Source: Geranomyces variabilis (Eukaryota > Chytridiomycota > Chytridiomycetes > Spizellomycetales > Powellomycetaceae). Taken from it: 64,000 bases of DNA. Positions 11,093 to 24,875 of this stretch are shown piece by piece. The stretch covers positions 41,006 to 105,005 of the forward strand of contig JADGJP010000056.1 of assembly GCA_027603065.1 (NCBI GenBank). Reading direction: 5' to 3'. The position numbers were made by a program, and so were the translations under genes. Position 1 is the stretch's first letter, and each line of letters starts with the position of its first letter. Under the pieces are notes generated by a model. That model was not told the DNA's origin. It did no database searches and saw nothing but the letters and a program-made list of their open reading frames with translations.

Positions 11093-14061
11093 ATGCTGCC
11101 CTCTGACCCGCCCGGCACCGGTACCGGCTCAGGCTCTTACCAACCGCTCTCTACGTCAGGTTCGTACCCTCGCGTCACGGTCTTCTGTCTATGACACTTG
11201 TAGACCTGTCACTTTTTTTTTTCTTCAGCCGCTGACTCTCTGGCTGGATCTTGTGTCTCGCTTTAATTACCTTTAGGCGGAAGCGGAGATATAGATCTCG
11301 AAGCGCAGATGATGCACGATAGCCAGTTTAGAGTATGTATCGTCTGTATGGACAGAGAAAGACTAAAAGGATACACGCTGCACGTTGGGCGTTTCACAAC
11401 CATTTGCCTTCGCTTCACTTATATTACGTCGACTTATCCTCGGTTTGCTTTTAACCAGACCCGAGACCTGCTGGACATTCAAATGCCACTGGGAGCGGAC
11501 GCGCGCGTCGTCCAGCAACCGCATCGGATGCATCACCATCCATACCTACATCAACCGTCCTCGGCCGATTACCTGCAGCCGTACCAGCAATATCAGCAGT
11601 TTCAACCACCGCCCGTTGCATCAATGGGTCGCGTTGGTCCATACCACATGCTGCCAACACAGCAACAACAGCAACAACACCATCAGCAGCAACATCATTT
11701 GCATCCGCAGCTCCACCAGCACCAGCACCAGCACCCGCAGCAACAACAACAGCAGCAACAATCCTCGCGTAATTTGTTCTACTCTCGGCAATCGGTGCCA
11801 CACGTGCTCCCTCCACCTTCTGGATCTGGTCCGCAGTCCGCACCGGTTCCGCCGTCGCAACAGGTTCCTCGTGCGATGGACCTTTCCGTCCAGCTTGCCG
11901 GCGGCATCTCAGGCCCGCCTCTAGCCTTGTCGCCGCCACTCAAGTCCCACAAAAAGGCGCGCGGATCAGCAAAAGCGCGCATCCCCGGAAAACAGGCTGC
12001 AGAGCCTCCCGCTGACAGTAAGGGCGTTAGTCGAGTTTTTTTTTTTTGCCGTCCCTGCCAGATGACTTGTGTTTGTGTTTAACACCCCCAAACATTCTTG
12101 GCGCCTGTTTTTGTTGCAGGTAGATTTGATAGCTCGTTGGGCATCCTGACTAAAAAGTTCATTCACACGCTGCGGCAGTGCAGCGACGGCACCCTGGATT
12201 TGAATCAAGCCGCCACGCAGCTCAATGTCCAAAAACGGCGCATATATGACATCACCAACGTGCTGGAGGGCATCAATCTTATTGAAAAGACGACCAAGAA
12301 TCATATCCGGTGGAAGTAAGGATGATACAGTTTTGCTCTTCCCGTAAAGTCCCTCAGGATGCTGAGATTTTGGGCGCCGTCTTTTGTTTCCGCTTTGTAG
12401 AGGCAGCGAGCAGTATTTGCATGAGCCCAATATGGAACATCGGATTGAAACCCTGCGCGTCGAAAATGATACCCTGGAAAAGGAGCTGGAGGAGGCCAAG
12501 GCTGCGCGGATGGATATTGATGCCAGTCATGAACGGTTCCTGGCAAAGGAAGATACCCCTGGGTGAGTTGAGCGGGACGTGGATGAGGCACCGCTCACGC
12601 TGTTTTGGAGCCTTGACGGCAATTGACCGCTGGGTATTTGGCTTTTTGTATAGTTTGCTGTATGTGTCGAAACGGGACATTGCGGAACTGCCTGGCTTCA
12701 AAGGCGCCAAGGTCCTTGCAGTCCGTGTTCCGCCTGGGTCGCGCGTAACCATTCCGCCCACTCAAGATGTAAGTTACGGGGGGTAAGCAGAGTTGGCCAA
12801 GTGGAGCGTGAGCGGTCTTTGCTTACCCGGAATCGCTCGTGGTTTTGCCCGACAGGAATGGCAATCGCGGTATGTCTTGCATATCCGCAGCGAGCGCGGG
12901 CCAATTGAATGCGCACCGGTCGACATGGCAGCAGCGGCTGCGGACGATGGGAACGGGTACCGCGGCAGGCATGCATCTGGGTCGGATTCGTTTCAGACGG
13001 ACCCGTCGATGGCGAACAGCCCAATGGATCTCGGGCACAGCCAGCAACAACAACAACAACAGCAGCAGCAGCAGCAACAGCAACAACGGGCAGCCGATGC
13101 AGTTGCTGCTGCCGCTGCATCCGAGCAACGTCTTTCGTCCTCGTCAGATCTCGCTCGGTACCTTGTCAACGCAGAGTTGCGATCCGGCCCGCAGCATCCG
13201 CACCAGCAGCAACAACAGCAACAGCAACAGCCGCAGAGCCGCGGTATTGACGCATCTGCCTTTCGCCAAAGCCCGCATGCCGGGTACGGACCTTTGCACC
13301 ATGTCAGTCAGCAGCACTATCATCAACAACAGCAGAAGCAACAACAGCAACAACAACATCAACAGCAGCAAGCACCGGCCTTGACCCACGGTAATACGCG
13401 TAACCAGCCCGCCTTTGGCTCCTCTCGCGCCGCCGGCGGCGGCGGTGGTGGTGGCGACTACAACGATCGGGACGTGTCTGGAGGACTGCTAGGGAGTACC
13501 GGTCCCAGTAATAGCGGCGGCGGCGGTGGTGCCGTCGCAGAGCCCATCGGTGGTGCTGCTGCTGCGGCTGGAGGCAGCCGTCGTGCGTCGTGGCAACCGC
13601 AGAACCCTCTCTCGCTTCCCCTGCCCCAGCAGCAACAAACGCAACAACAGCAGCACCAGCTACAGCAACAGCATCAGCACCAACAACACCAACACCAACA
13701 GCATCGGCTGTCGCAATCTCATTTCCCGCCCTGGCTGGCCAACCTTGCCAACGCGCCAACGTCTTCGCCAAACCCTGATGCTTCGGCGCCGGCAGCCGTC
13801 GTGCCTACCGCGTCGTCGTCGTCTTCTTCGTCGATCGTCGCAAATGACGATGCGGGCGAGCAGCAGCACCAGTGGGCTGCTGCCGGCGGTGGTGGTGGTG
13901 GCGGCGGTGGTGTTGAGGCCGGCGGCAGCACTGGTGCGAGTGGAAACACCGCAACGTTCTTGCAGCAGCATCAGCATCAGCACCAGCAGCACCAGCAGTC
14001 CGCAGGGTCGTCGGCGGCGGCGCCCAGCACTGTGAGGGAAACCCAAGATGGCGCCGAATAA
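11093..14061 (+). CDS. E2F-family transcription factor with large polyQ tail
   Basis: E2F proteins bind DNA with DP partners and control G1/S genes. Seven exons give 786 aa: 11093-11159, 11277-11332, 11459-12017, 12120-12315, 12401-12562, 12654-12768 and 12856-14061; every phase agrees. The winged-helix DNA-binding domain is at about residues 227-293 (SLGILTKKF, then [15 protein letters not shown]). This is the E2F signature, not the DP one. A leucine-rich coiled coil follows ([20 protein letters not shown]). The marked-box beta domain comes next ([24 protein letters not shown], and [13 protein letters not shown] in exon 7). The N-terminus has Gln/His-rich tracts. The last 350 residues are Gln, Gly, Ala and Ser runs encoded by mixed CAG/CAA codons, and no retinoblastoma-binding peptide is evident. 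The protein is far longer than typical E2F1-6. Confidence 0.9.
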
Positions 14062-14851
14062 GAGAACCCTGTCCGTATGGACAACGCCGATACGACGCAA
14101 GACAAAAGAGAAAGATGTATAGTTGTTCTGCTTGAACAGCGCAACAGGAGAAATGAGAGGAAGACACGTTGAGGGAATATCCAAAAGGTCCTTTGCAGAG
14201 GACGAACACACACCGCTAGTTAAAAAAAACCCCCAAGGCCCTTACACCATATATACTTTATACCCCCCCCCCCCGCCCCCTTTTCTACCCACCCACTCTG
14301 GACGATTTTTTCTTACATAGATAAAAAATTCTTGTGAGCTTTTTCGTTTCCTTTTCTTCTTTTGCGCAAAAATGGTACAAGCCTTCACCGTCAGTCTGTC
14401 CTACCGGTAGGCTGGAACAAAGAGCTAACGTGTTAACCTTTTTGTTCCCAGTCTGCAGAGCGGCACAGAATGATGATTTTGGACTTTTGCCACAGGTCTT
14501 GAGCCGTTCAACTTTATGATTCAGCGTCGAGGACGGCTGCGGCTAGCCGAGCAAGCAAGCAGCGAACCGGCTATTAGGCAGCTCAAAAATTTGATTGCTT
14601 TATAGTTTAAGCAAAGGCGTGCCCAGCACTGCTGATTGTCAACGCTTGGTTCAAAACGAACTGTATCAGGCGCCGCAGGGGTGCGCCCGTCTTTGTCGAA
14701 AGAAGCAAACTGCTGCTCTACCCAACGGCCAATTTGGCACCCACCGCTGTCACCCCATCCTTTTAGAGGCTAAAGTGCTCTATGTAGCCAAAGTCGCCGG
14801 GCTAAAGGGGATTCTGACAGCTGAACGCGATGCAGAGAAAAAAGAAAAAAA
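14062..14851. other. Intergenic 3' region of E2F
   Basis: No gene was recognised here. A C-rich tract (tacccccccccccccgccccc) lies at about 14262-14280, and a purine-rich sequence just before the tRNA gives it a T-run terminator on the minus strand. Confidence 0.5.
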
Positions 14852-14933
14852 CGACGGCTGCAGGATTTGAACCTGCGCTCCCATAGGGAAATGCCTTAGC
14901 AGGGCACCGCCTTAACCACTCGGCCAAACCGTC
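14852..14933 (-). tRNA. tRNA-Ser (anticodon GCU)
   Basis: Read on the minus strand, it folds as a type II tRNA. The 7-bp acceptor stem is GACGGTT with AGCCGTC, followed by discriminator G. The D arm is in GGCCGAGTGGTTAAGGC. The anticodon stem GTGCC/GGCAT holds loop CTGCTAA, giving anticodon GCU (14900-14898). The long variable arm has a CCC-TAT-GGG hairpin, and the T arm is GCAGGTTCAAATCCTGC. A-box and B-box promoters are intact and there is no intron. A minus-strand T run follows immediately (about 14840-14850), as a Pol III terminator. Serine identity is supported by the long variable arm and discriminator G. Confidence 0.93.
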
Positions 14934-14950
14934 CGTTTTTTGTACTGCAG

Positions 14951-15072
14951 AGTGGGCACCGCCTTCTAACCACTCCGCCAAACCGTCTTTTTGTGTCTGA
15001 CATTCCAGGCACCGCCTACCACCACTCAGTCAAACTTTCTTTTTTGATGTTGCAGGGTGGGCACCACTTAGA
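14951..15072 (-). repeat. Tandem degenerate copies of the tRNA-Ser 5' half
   Basis: Upstream of the tRNA (to its right) lie about 2.5 further copies of a roughly 50-55-bp unit matching the tRNA 5' half. Copy 1 (14951-14986) on the minus strand reads GACGGTTTGGCGGAGTGGTT and onward and keeps an A box. Copy 2 (about 15006-15039) reads AAAGTTTGACTGAGTGGTGG and onward. Copy 3 (about 15055-15072) keeps only the GGTGCCCACC end. Each is separated by a T-rich spacer. None has a T arm, so none can form a tRNA. Confidence 0.8.
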
Positions 15073-15149
15073 CATTTTATGGCAGTGAGCAAGAATGTAA
15101 AAAGAGGCAAAACAATTGCAGAAATAGAAAGGCACAAGCGCGAGTGATC

Positions 15150-16705
15150 TTAATTACGGTCGGGATACAAGGCCTCGAACTGTGAAATCAGATCGGATTG
15201 CCTGGGTTCAATTTCCCAAGCAGCCCGTGCCTGTCTCCAATCAGGTTTATATTCAGGGTGCTTCGCCAAGAAAGCAATGATGACCTCCCGCTGATGCGGG
15301 TGGAGCGCCCAGAGGCGGACAAGCGGTAGGTCGAGTTCGTGGATGTTGGCTCCTGCATCTACTAGCCAATCAGCTACACGCGCATTGCCGCTGCGCAAAG
15401 CAACCCTGAGACCTGTGACCAGGTCAGCGGCAAATCCGGGACGGTTTCGCATTTTTTCGTCAGCCAACAGTTCAAGACATTCAATGACTTGCTCTTCCGA
15501 CGTGGTGTTTGCGCTGCTGGAAGCCTCAATGAAGGCATTACTCATGTCCAAATCTTGACTTTTGAAGAAGCGGATCATCCCAAAGTTTGCGGTCCTGGCG
15601 GCGTGGCGGACTGCCATTTGACATGGGTTTCCTCCATCAATGACAAGCTTGAGGACATCACGATTGCTCTTTTCCACGAGATCGTTTTGAGTCTCAGGCT
15701 GAAGGCAGAGAATATATGGCTTGACTTTACCGTTGGTGACCATCTGCAGCCATGCAAGAGAACGACCACGTTGTTATGATAGCCAGCCACTGCTGCTTCC
15801 GAGCATTCCGAATCTACTGAACGCGCACGAACCTCGATAAAGAAGGAAACAATGTCGATTCTATCCATGCCGATAGCCTCATCAAGCGCCCCAGTCTCAT
15901 CAAGATCATACGTATAAGGCGGGGTATTGCGACCGACGTAATGCGCATCAAGTTCCTCTTCAATGGCATATTTCACCACGTCCAAGCTTCCGGACCATAC
16001 TGCGTAGCGCATTGGCGACGAATATGCAAAGGAGGCCCCTGCTTCAAGAAGGCGTTTGACCAAGCGCGTCAAACCCCACCGCAATGCTTGCTGAAGGCAC
16101 TCTTCCTCGACTTCAACCGCTGGCCGGCTCCACCGCCTGTCGCGTGCGAGCAACTCGGTAAACACTTCATCGAAAAAGGCGGACGCGAACACTTCGCTGG
16201 TTTCGGCGCGAATCTTAGGAAAGAGAATGGGGCCACTTTGTATGCGGTCCTCAAAGTTAGCGAAAAGCGGGCTTCCAGGCCAACCTGTGGCGACAACCCA
16301 CACGGGAGTGAGAAAACTCGCGGGTATACCGTCCTCTTGCTACTTTGCTCGTGAGGGGGTTCTTGTTATACCTTTTGGAGGAGAGGCTGTTAAGGCAAAA
16401 TACATGCCGTTTGCAGGGTTATCCTTCAGCGTATCACCAGGATCTTTAAATCCGGGAAGACGACTAATAGCGTCAGCATAATGACGCGGGCGGAGAGCTG
16501 CTCTGGTGTTTTGGCACAGGCTGGAAAATGCCACGAGAGAGCGTATATCGCTGATGTGCTCAGCGATCAGGGGAATTATGTCGACCGGCAACAAGGCAAA
16601 GGAGTTGGAAGGGGAACAACCAGCAGCAGGGCCGGCGGGGCCGGCGGGGCCGCGCGCTTGGCGAGACATGGGATGCGAGTGCTGAGAATTTGGAATACCA
16701 GTCAT
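15150..16705 (-). CDS. F-box-like / ankyrin-repeat protein
   Basis: Three exons fit: 16705-16372, 16284-15731 and 15668-15150, about 468 aa. Intron 1 (87 nt, gtataa to gccacag) joins in phase. Intron 2 starts at gtaaag (15730) and most plausibly ends at gaaaag (15669), giving 62 nt and canonical repeat spacing. An earlier acceptor (15699) would give 32 nt. The N-terminus has an Ala/Gly-rich stretch, then an F-box-like segment (FALLPVDIIPLIAEHISDIR). The rest consists of diverged ankyrin-type helices, e.g. ALRWGLTRLVKRLLEAGASF, AVWSGSLDVVKYAIEE, AAVAGYHNNVVVLL and ALRSGNARVADWLVDAGANI. This architecture is common in large lineage-specific fungal families, usually as substrate adaptors or unknowns. 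The target is unknown. It is divergent to DIM1 (546 bp). Confidence 0.75.
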
Positions 16706-18260
<1,555 letters not shown>

Positions 18261-18481
18261 GAGGGGCTTTCTTTGTCCGGCTTTTTCTCTTCTGCCCCTA
18301 TTTATAATACCGCATGCGGCGGTTGGCCTCACGCTGAGCGCGCGGTGTCTTCTCCCTATGTGTTGTCTCCTACTTTTTGTGCCTCGTCGGCGCACTTTTT
18401 CTTCTCAATGTAAATACATCTAATCACACCCACGCCAACAACAAATTTCTGAAATCAAAACTTTTGCACCCCTCGCTCCCT

Positions 18482-21400
18482 TTACCGTCCACCACCCCGC
18501 TCTTCCTCTTCCTTCCACTCCGCAAGCACCGTCCGCGCCGTCTCATACTCTGGGCGCAACCCCTCGCCTCCGCGCTTCCGCGCAGCCTCAACTCCACTCG
18601 CATAACTATCCAAACACCGCTCGAGAATCAGCACCGCCTCATCCTGCGAGTGCAGATCCAGCCAGTCGCTATACTGCGCCTCGTTCCACGCGTACAGTGT
18701 GGTAGGGGGCGGGATCGCTGGGTGGGCGCGTGCGATGAGGTGGTGCACGAGAATTGTTGGTGGTAGGTTTTGGGACTTGCGGAGAGGTGGAATTTCGGGG
18801 AGTGTTAGGAATGGCATGTGTCTATGTGACAGAAAAGCAAATGGTTGTGAGTTTTCCCTACGCAGCGAGCGTTCGTTTCTGCCCCACCGGTTCCCCATGT
18901 ACCTGAACCCTCGCAACGCGCGGTAGCTATCGCCCAAATCCCGCTCGAGCTTCATCCCCATCGCCGCAAACCACTGGCTCAGTACAAACTCAATCTGCGT
19001 CATGTCGCCCGCGAGCAACCTGCCGACATTCTCATTGGCGGGACGGACAAGGCTCGCGTGACGCAAAAAGTACTCGACGATCCGGCGGCCTAGTGCGCGG
19101 ACCCTTGGGGGGCGCGAAAAAAACGAGGATTGTGAGAAAAAGAGTTTAAGAAAATCAAAAGTGCGGTTTGAGTTTCATTTCAGCGGGCGCTTTTTGTACC
19201 ATTCTCGCGAGGCGTCGCCGCAACGCAGCTTGGATAGGATCTCGCGATGCAGCCAGCGGATCTTTCCCGCAAACTCAATCACGTATTGACTAGTCGGCGA
19301 CTCGCCCTGCGGACCGCGAGACGACGGCGATGTTACTCTTCTGCAGGAGTAAGACCAAATGCTCTCAGCTTGGGAATCGTCAAAAAAGCGATAGATATCT
19401 AGCACATGAGGTTTTCCATACCCATTGAGATCTTCGCGATGAATCTTAACAATCACCGCCTCGAGGTCGCGCGTAATATGCGCAAACAGCGGCTCGATAA
19501 TATCTTGCAGCGTGCGAGATAGGATCTGACATAAAAGAAACGGAAAGAACGTGAGAAAAATCACTCTTAACGCTATAGTTTTCTTTTTAGGCATCCCTCA
19601 CCCGAAGCATATCTGTCAAACTCTCGTCAACAGGCTCATCAAACTCCTGCAACTGTTTCCACAACCCTTCTTGCATATGCCACAGACTGTTGGTTGTTTC
19701 GACAACAGTCATTTGCGCCTGGTTGGATGTGCCCGCGGTAGAAATTGGACCGGTTTCCACGTCGCACTAAGAAAAAATATGGGGAATTTCCTCAGCTTTC
19801 AGACTGTTGCGGCCGGGTATAATGGTTGCTGATGCGGGGCGGTCGTACCAGCTGCTCGCTTTTCTGGATGAACATCTTGAGCGCTTTGCTGGCGTTCCGC
19901 GAGACCGTTTTGACAAATGCTTGGTCGAATTTCGCAGCCTCCAGCTCGCTATTATAGGTTAGAGACATGAAAATATGAACAGGTGAGGAGCGGTCGAAAC
20001 CGCCTGAGGAAAAGGTCTTACGCACCTCCCCAGCGTCCTGACGACTTTATCCACATCATCGTTGTTTGGCGGAGGGCGCGCCGCAAGCCCGACTCGATCC
20101 GGGAAGGAGGAGTTCACGGGTTCTAACAAGCGCGACAGTGAGCGCGAGAGGTATGCCGTTTCGTACGGCGCAAGGCAGCGAAGCATGAGCGTGCTGTCGA
20201 GGCTGAGGAACGTAAAACACAAGGCGTGAGAATTGACGCCCAAAAGTGGTATCGCGGACATTGTTTGAGCAGTTGTTTTCTTTTCCTTACCGCACGGCAT
20301 CGCTGGCACCGCCTGCGCCATTCACCACCGCAAGGCGGCTAAACACGTTACGAGTAAGCCGCAAGAGCCGCGGGTATCCGTTCTGCAACTGTTGCAGCAA
20401 GATTTGCGAGGCTGAAAAGAACGCGAGACACAATCAGCAAAAGTCGCATTTGTTAGGGGCTTTTTGAGTATACTATGCACCTTTGGTGGCCATTCGCAGT
20501 TCCCGCTCGAATGCAGATGCCAATCCTTTTGCGAAAAATTCTAAAAGATCGGTGTCGAGGCCGGCGGAGACCTCATCGAGGAATAGGACATGCGAAGTTG
20601 GGTCTCGTTTCCGCTTCAGTACTCGATAGAGTTGGCATATCTACAAAACACAACCGAGGTATCAGATGTAGATTGCAGGTTACTCAACATACGAAGAAAG
20701 CGTGTAAACCTTGTTGAAATTCTCGTAGATCACGTCCATGAGATGCTCTAGCCGCTGCCACAGCTTTACTGAAACGGCAATGGGAGCTGCGGAGGCCGGA
20801 GAACCAACAGCCCGTCGTGGCGAGGTATCTGCACAAAGGACAATGAAGAAACAATATTTGTATCGAAGCATGGAGCCATGCTTGCCGCTTTTCCGAAGAA
20901 CCAGTCTTTGACTTACCCTTCATCTCTTTGCCGAGTGTTATGCCGTCCAGCGCTTGCTGCATCTCTTTCGTGATCAGCAGCAGCATCTCGTTGACCAAGC
21001 TTTGGGCTTTTTCTGAGAGCTGCTCGAGGTTGTGGAACACTTGCAAGCCGGCTGCAATGTCCGTTTGATTCTGAACAAGCGGGCAGGAATTAGACTGACG
21101 GTCGGTCGCGACGATCACGCTGCCTTGGAGTCACACCTGGAGAACCATCCCTCGTTGTAACAGCTGCTCGCCGGCGGTAGAAATTCGCTGCTTGGCCTGC
21201 GCGATCTCCTCCACTTCCGAATCAACCACATCAATTCCTTTAAGATCAGGGTCCTGAATGATTACGCCTAAGGTATCATGCCGCGAATTAAGACTTGCAC
21301 GCATGTGTGCAGTTTGGTTCGCCACAACATACTGAGCTCGCTGATAGTGAGCGCCGCTTTTGGCAATTCGCGCTCGCCACCAGGCAGCTGCACTTCAAGC

Positions 21401-22113
21401 CGGCGCAGCAGATACATGAAGCGAATGACGCGGCGGAGGACCTCGGCGGCGCTTTGAATGCGCTCGAGCTGCAGGCTCTTATCCCGCATCTCTTGATGTG
21501 GAACCAAAATCTTTTCCCGCACTCTAAATAAAGAGTATCGGGTGGGTATAAGGACCGACAGCAAAGAAGTATGTATCCTCGGCCTTACCTGCCGAACGAT
21601 GAATTGAGAGATCCGACACCCTGCTTGACGCTCGCCAGCGTCTCCTCAATCCGCGACAGTCCAGTGACTTGTTGCAACAAGTCTTCATAATGAGACGTAA
21701 CCTACTTTCGCCCACACCGTGACGCATGTCAGCCTGGTAGAAAAGTCGGCCCATTTTCCCTTCGGCGCTTGCGCGCACCTGCTCTTGTATATGCTTGTTG
21801 AGGTGCTCTATACCAAAGCTGAGTTTCGCGAGCGAGGTGGTGATGTCCATGCCATGGAAGGGACTGTCGGCGGGGGCCTGTATGACTCTGTTTGCATACT
21901 GAGACGAGTCAAACTCTCGCTGGCCAAACTCTTTGTATTCTACAATACACACGATAGATTAAAACTAAGACTACTGGCAAGACTGCTTTTCCTAATCTGA
22001 TTGTTTTTTGTACCTGCGGAGGAAAGTAAAGCATCTACAGAGCTGGCTGCGCCTGTTCCGGCGGCGGCGGCGGCCAAGTCTGGCGCGACGCTCTGCTTCC
22101 GCGCTGCAAGCAT
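18482..22113 (-). CDS. COG5: COG complex subunit 5
   Basis: COG5 is a lobe B subunit of the conserved oligomeric Golgi tethering complex for retrograde intra-Golgi vesicles. Fifteen exons join in phase to 852 aa, matching the usual 840-860: 22113-22014, 21939-21779, 21701-21589, 21523-21333, 21267-21137, 21070-20917, 20828-20710, 20640-20481, 20411-20291, 20202-20026, 19948-19849, 19766-19602, 19525-19200, 19103-18903 and 18821-18482. Family blocks appear in order: HYEDLLQQVTGLSRIEETL, RVIRFMYLLRRLEVQLPGGE with ELPKAALTISEL, LVNEMLLLITKEMQQAL, RVLKRKRDPTSHVLFLDEV, HASLVRPANENVGRLLAGDM and YRALRGFR. Introns are 64-107 nt. The start could lie further upstream, since the frame is open to 22500, but this one gives the family length. 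Confidence 0.95.
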
Positions 22114-22569
22114 TGCGAGAGCGAGTTTCCGCGTGCCGCGTGCGGGATTATCCAGGTGCCGGCGATCGGCCTGCTTTTTGAGCTCGTGAGCTGATGAATG
22201 GGGGCGTCTCGTTAAGCCTTCGCGAGGCCGAAGGAGGATGAATGAACGAGAAGGATCTTGGGCAGTTGCCGCTGTGAGTCGTTCGCGGAAGACCAACCGG
22301 AGCTGTTCCACGGAGGGGGGCGCAGCCACGACATGGTTACTAATCACTATTGTTAATCCATTCTGTCCCTCTCGCTGCTCTCTCTCTCTCTCTCTTTCGT
22401 CGTTCGCAGATCGCTCTGTGCCCATCACAAAACACAACCCCACAGCCTTCCAGCTTCCGCTCAAGTGCTTCTTGCGGCCGTCTACTGCTGCTGTCCACAC
22501 CCGCTTTTTTCCTTCGTATCTTTGTACTTTAATCGCTCAAGGGCGCAGTGCCGTACTTGAATACATACA
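22114..22569. promoter_or_regulatory. Shared divergent promoter of COG5 and U2AF1
   Basis: 456 bp separate the two start codons. The region contains a CT microsatellite (about 22376-22398). It is open in the COG5 frame, but that sequence is basic, low in similarity and not needed for the family N-terminus. Confidence 0.6.
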
Positions 22570-23607
22570 ATGGCGGGTACGTCTGCCATGAGCTTGCTCA
22601 CCAAGGCAGTCAAGCATGCCAGCAGCAGCCTCACCGTGTCTTTCTCCTCTCTCTCTCTTCTCTCCTCTAGATCATCTCGCCTCTATCTATGGAACAGAAA
22701 AGGACAAGGTAAGAACGCAATATACGAAGCTTGCCTTGGAGCTCCAAGCTCTTACTTACGCTCGTTTTTCAGGTCAACTGCTCCTTCTACTTCAAAATTG
22801 GAGCATGCCGACATGGAGACCGGTGCTCCCGCAAGCACGTCAAGCCATCATTCTCACAGACCGTCCTGCTATCAAACGTCTACCAAAACCCTGCCCACGA
22901 AGCGACCTGCTCCATGACGGAAACGGAGCTGCAGGATCACTTTGATCTGTTTTGGGAGGACATATATGTCGAGCTTGCCAAGTATGGCGAGATCGAAGAG
23001 ATGAATGTTTGTGATAATGTGGGAGACCACTTGGTTGGCAGTAAGTTCAGCGAATCTCTTCTTCAGCGCGTCGCGCGGATTTTTGTACATTTGTTGAGCA
23101 TGGTTTCCTTCGTTTTTAGATGTGTACGTGCGGTACAAGTATGAGGAGGATGCAGGCAATGCCGTTACAGCCCTGAACGAGCGATTCTACGCCGGCCGCC
23201 CACTCTACGCCGAGCTCTCGCCAGTCACCGATTTCGGCGAAGCCTGCTGCCGCCAATACGAAATGGCCGAATGCACCCGCGGTGGATTCTGCAACTTTAT
23301 GCATCTCAAGCTCGTCAGCCGGTCCCTTGAAAAAGAACTCTTTGCCGCGCAAAAGGAAACACTCGCGATGAAGAAGAAGGAAAAGAGAGATGCGGAGCGG
23401 GCGGCCCGTGCGAGTGCTGGAGGTGGTGGGAGTGATGATGACGGCGGTGGCCGCGACGGCAGGGAAAGAAAGTCGAGCAGCAGCAGGCGACACCGCAGCA
23501 GGACCAGGAGTCCCGACGACCGCCGGCGGTCCGACCGGTCTGACAGCAGACGACGCGATAGGGATGCAGGATACTCGTCGAAAGCGAAATACGAGGAGCC
23601 GTGGTAG
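22570..23607 (+). CDS. U2AF1: U2AF small subunit (U2AF35)
   Basis: U2AF1 recognises the 3' splice-site AG and recruits U2 snRNP with the large subunit. Four exons, 22570-22576, 22671-22708, 22773-23040 and 23120-23607, encode 266 aa in consistent phase. The first exon is only 7 nt (ATGGCGG). The first CCCH finger uses C18, C27, C33 and H37 in CSFYFKIGACRHGDRCSRKH, the same spacing as in animals. The UHM/RRM follows (LFWEDIYVELAKYGEIEEMN, VYVRYKYEEDAGNAV, LNERFYAGRPLYAELSPV). The second finger is CCRQYEMAECTRGGFCNFMH. The tail is an Arg/Ser/Asp-rich domain with an SDDDGGG spacer. This is a nuclear splicing factor, and the family match is unambiguous. Confidence 0.97.
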
Positions 23608-24875
23608 CGAGACGTCGCTAAAAGGATTTGGGTTTTGTCGTAAATATAACTATCTGTGTGCTAGAGGGATTACCAAAACATTTTGTCGTTCCCGGATGCG
23701 GCGAGTGCTCGCAGCTCGTTTGGCTCGTAGCCTCGATATACGAGGTCGTCTGGCTTTTCTTTTTTTTAATTTGCCGATTAGTACAACATAGCTTCAGAAA
23801 CTACTGAATTGCTTTGTGATCTTTACTCTATAATGGACAATCCTTGACGACGGCGAGAGGGATTGGTGGTCCTCTTCCGGCCCGCGCTGGTCTCACTGCG
23901 AGGCATGCCACGGAAGAAGACTACCCGGGCGGGAGACCCGAATCAGCTTGCGGCTGCTCAACGGCTTGTGCGAAAATCGTGGACTCTTGAATGCACCTGT
24001 TTGGCGGTTTTGGCCTGTACCATGGCAACACTTGCCAAGACCGAGATGCAATCGCCTGGACCCAGTCCAGCCGTCTCTGCTGTTGTGATGCAGTTGTGGT
24101 AAACCGCTCCCTTATCGTCATGAAATCTCATGGCGACTGTCCAGTTACCGTCGTACCGATATCCCATTCGAGATCCATTTTCTTGCATGCTCCATGTCTG
24201 TCGCTTGATTGTGCTGCACACACCCAGGGTAAATTTGACCACAGGTAGTCCTCTATCATCAAACCGCGTAATCAAGCCAATTGAACCGTTGCAGAAGTTC
24301 TGTTCGGGAAAGTTTCAGAGAAGCATCACAGGACATTCAACTCTTAACATAACTTCCTAAAGTGGTAACTCAATGGTACTGAAAACTCCCTCCAATGCGA
24401 TTTCTCGGCGGCGGCGGCAGCAGGACTAGGCGGAGGCTCGTCAGCAGGAAGATACAAGGAGCCGCGGTGACGGTGCGCCAGGCCATGCGTTTTCGAATAG
24501 TTATCTGTATGCTTGCGGGGAAATGTTAGGCGGCTGACCGGGGGAGTTTTGCTTCAAATGTTTTCTGACAGCGCGAGAACCGCCGTGCGGTTGCGGTACC
24601 ATTAGGGACTGGTTGGTTGGAACCGGCCCCCCATGCGCTCGTTGTCCCTTCTTTTGCGCTCTTCTGCATTCTCCGGAGATCCCCCATCAGCCGGCATCAG
24701 GCACTTCCCCACGTCCTGCACATCTTCAGCAAGCGTTAGAATCCAGAAACCTCCCTGTCGTCGTCTTTGCTAGTGCAGATAAACTACTGGCGCCACGGCT
24801 TACTGAATCAACGGCAAATCGCTGTGGAAAAAGAGAAAGAGAGAAAGAAACACAAGCCGTTTTCGCACCGCTGAA
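23608..24875. other. 1.27-kb gap; one uncharacterised minus-strand frame
   Basis: A minus-strand frame at 23958-24275 (105 codons, starting MITRFDDRGLPVVKFTLGV) is the only candidate. A segment with GYRYDGNW and GLGPGDCISV vaguely recalls a SPRY-domain strand pattern and is followed by a possible donor (gtgcat). No second exon could be joined with confidence. It may be a small unknown gene or chance. Confidence 0.3.

Noticed and set aside
12698-13120. Leu- or Val-rich antisense ORFs opposite the E2F, cyclin and ArfGAP polyQ exons
   Set aside because: They are the reverse complement of CAG/CAA tracts, not genes.
15699-15730. A 32-nt micro-intron in the ankyrin protein gene (gtaaag to cttcag)
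   Set aside because: It restores the frame, but a 62-nt intron with the same donor and an acceptor at 15669 also does so, is of normal size and gives better ankyrin-repeat spacing.
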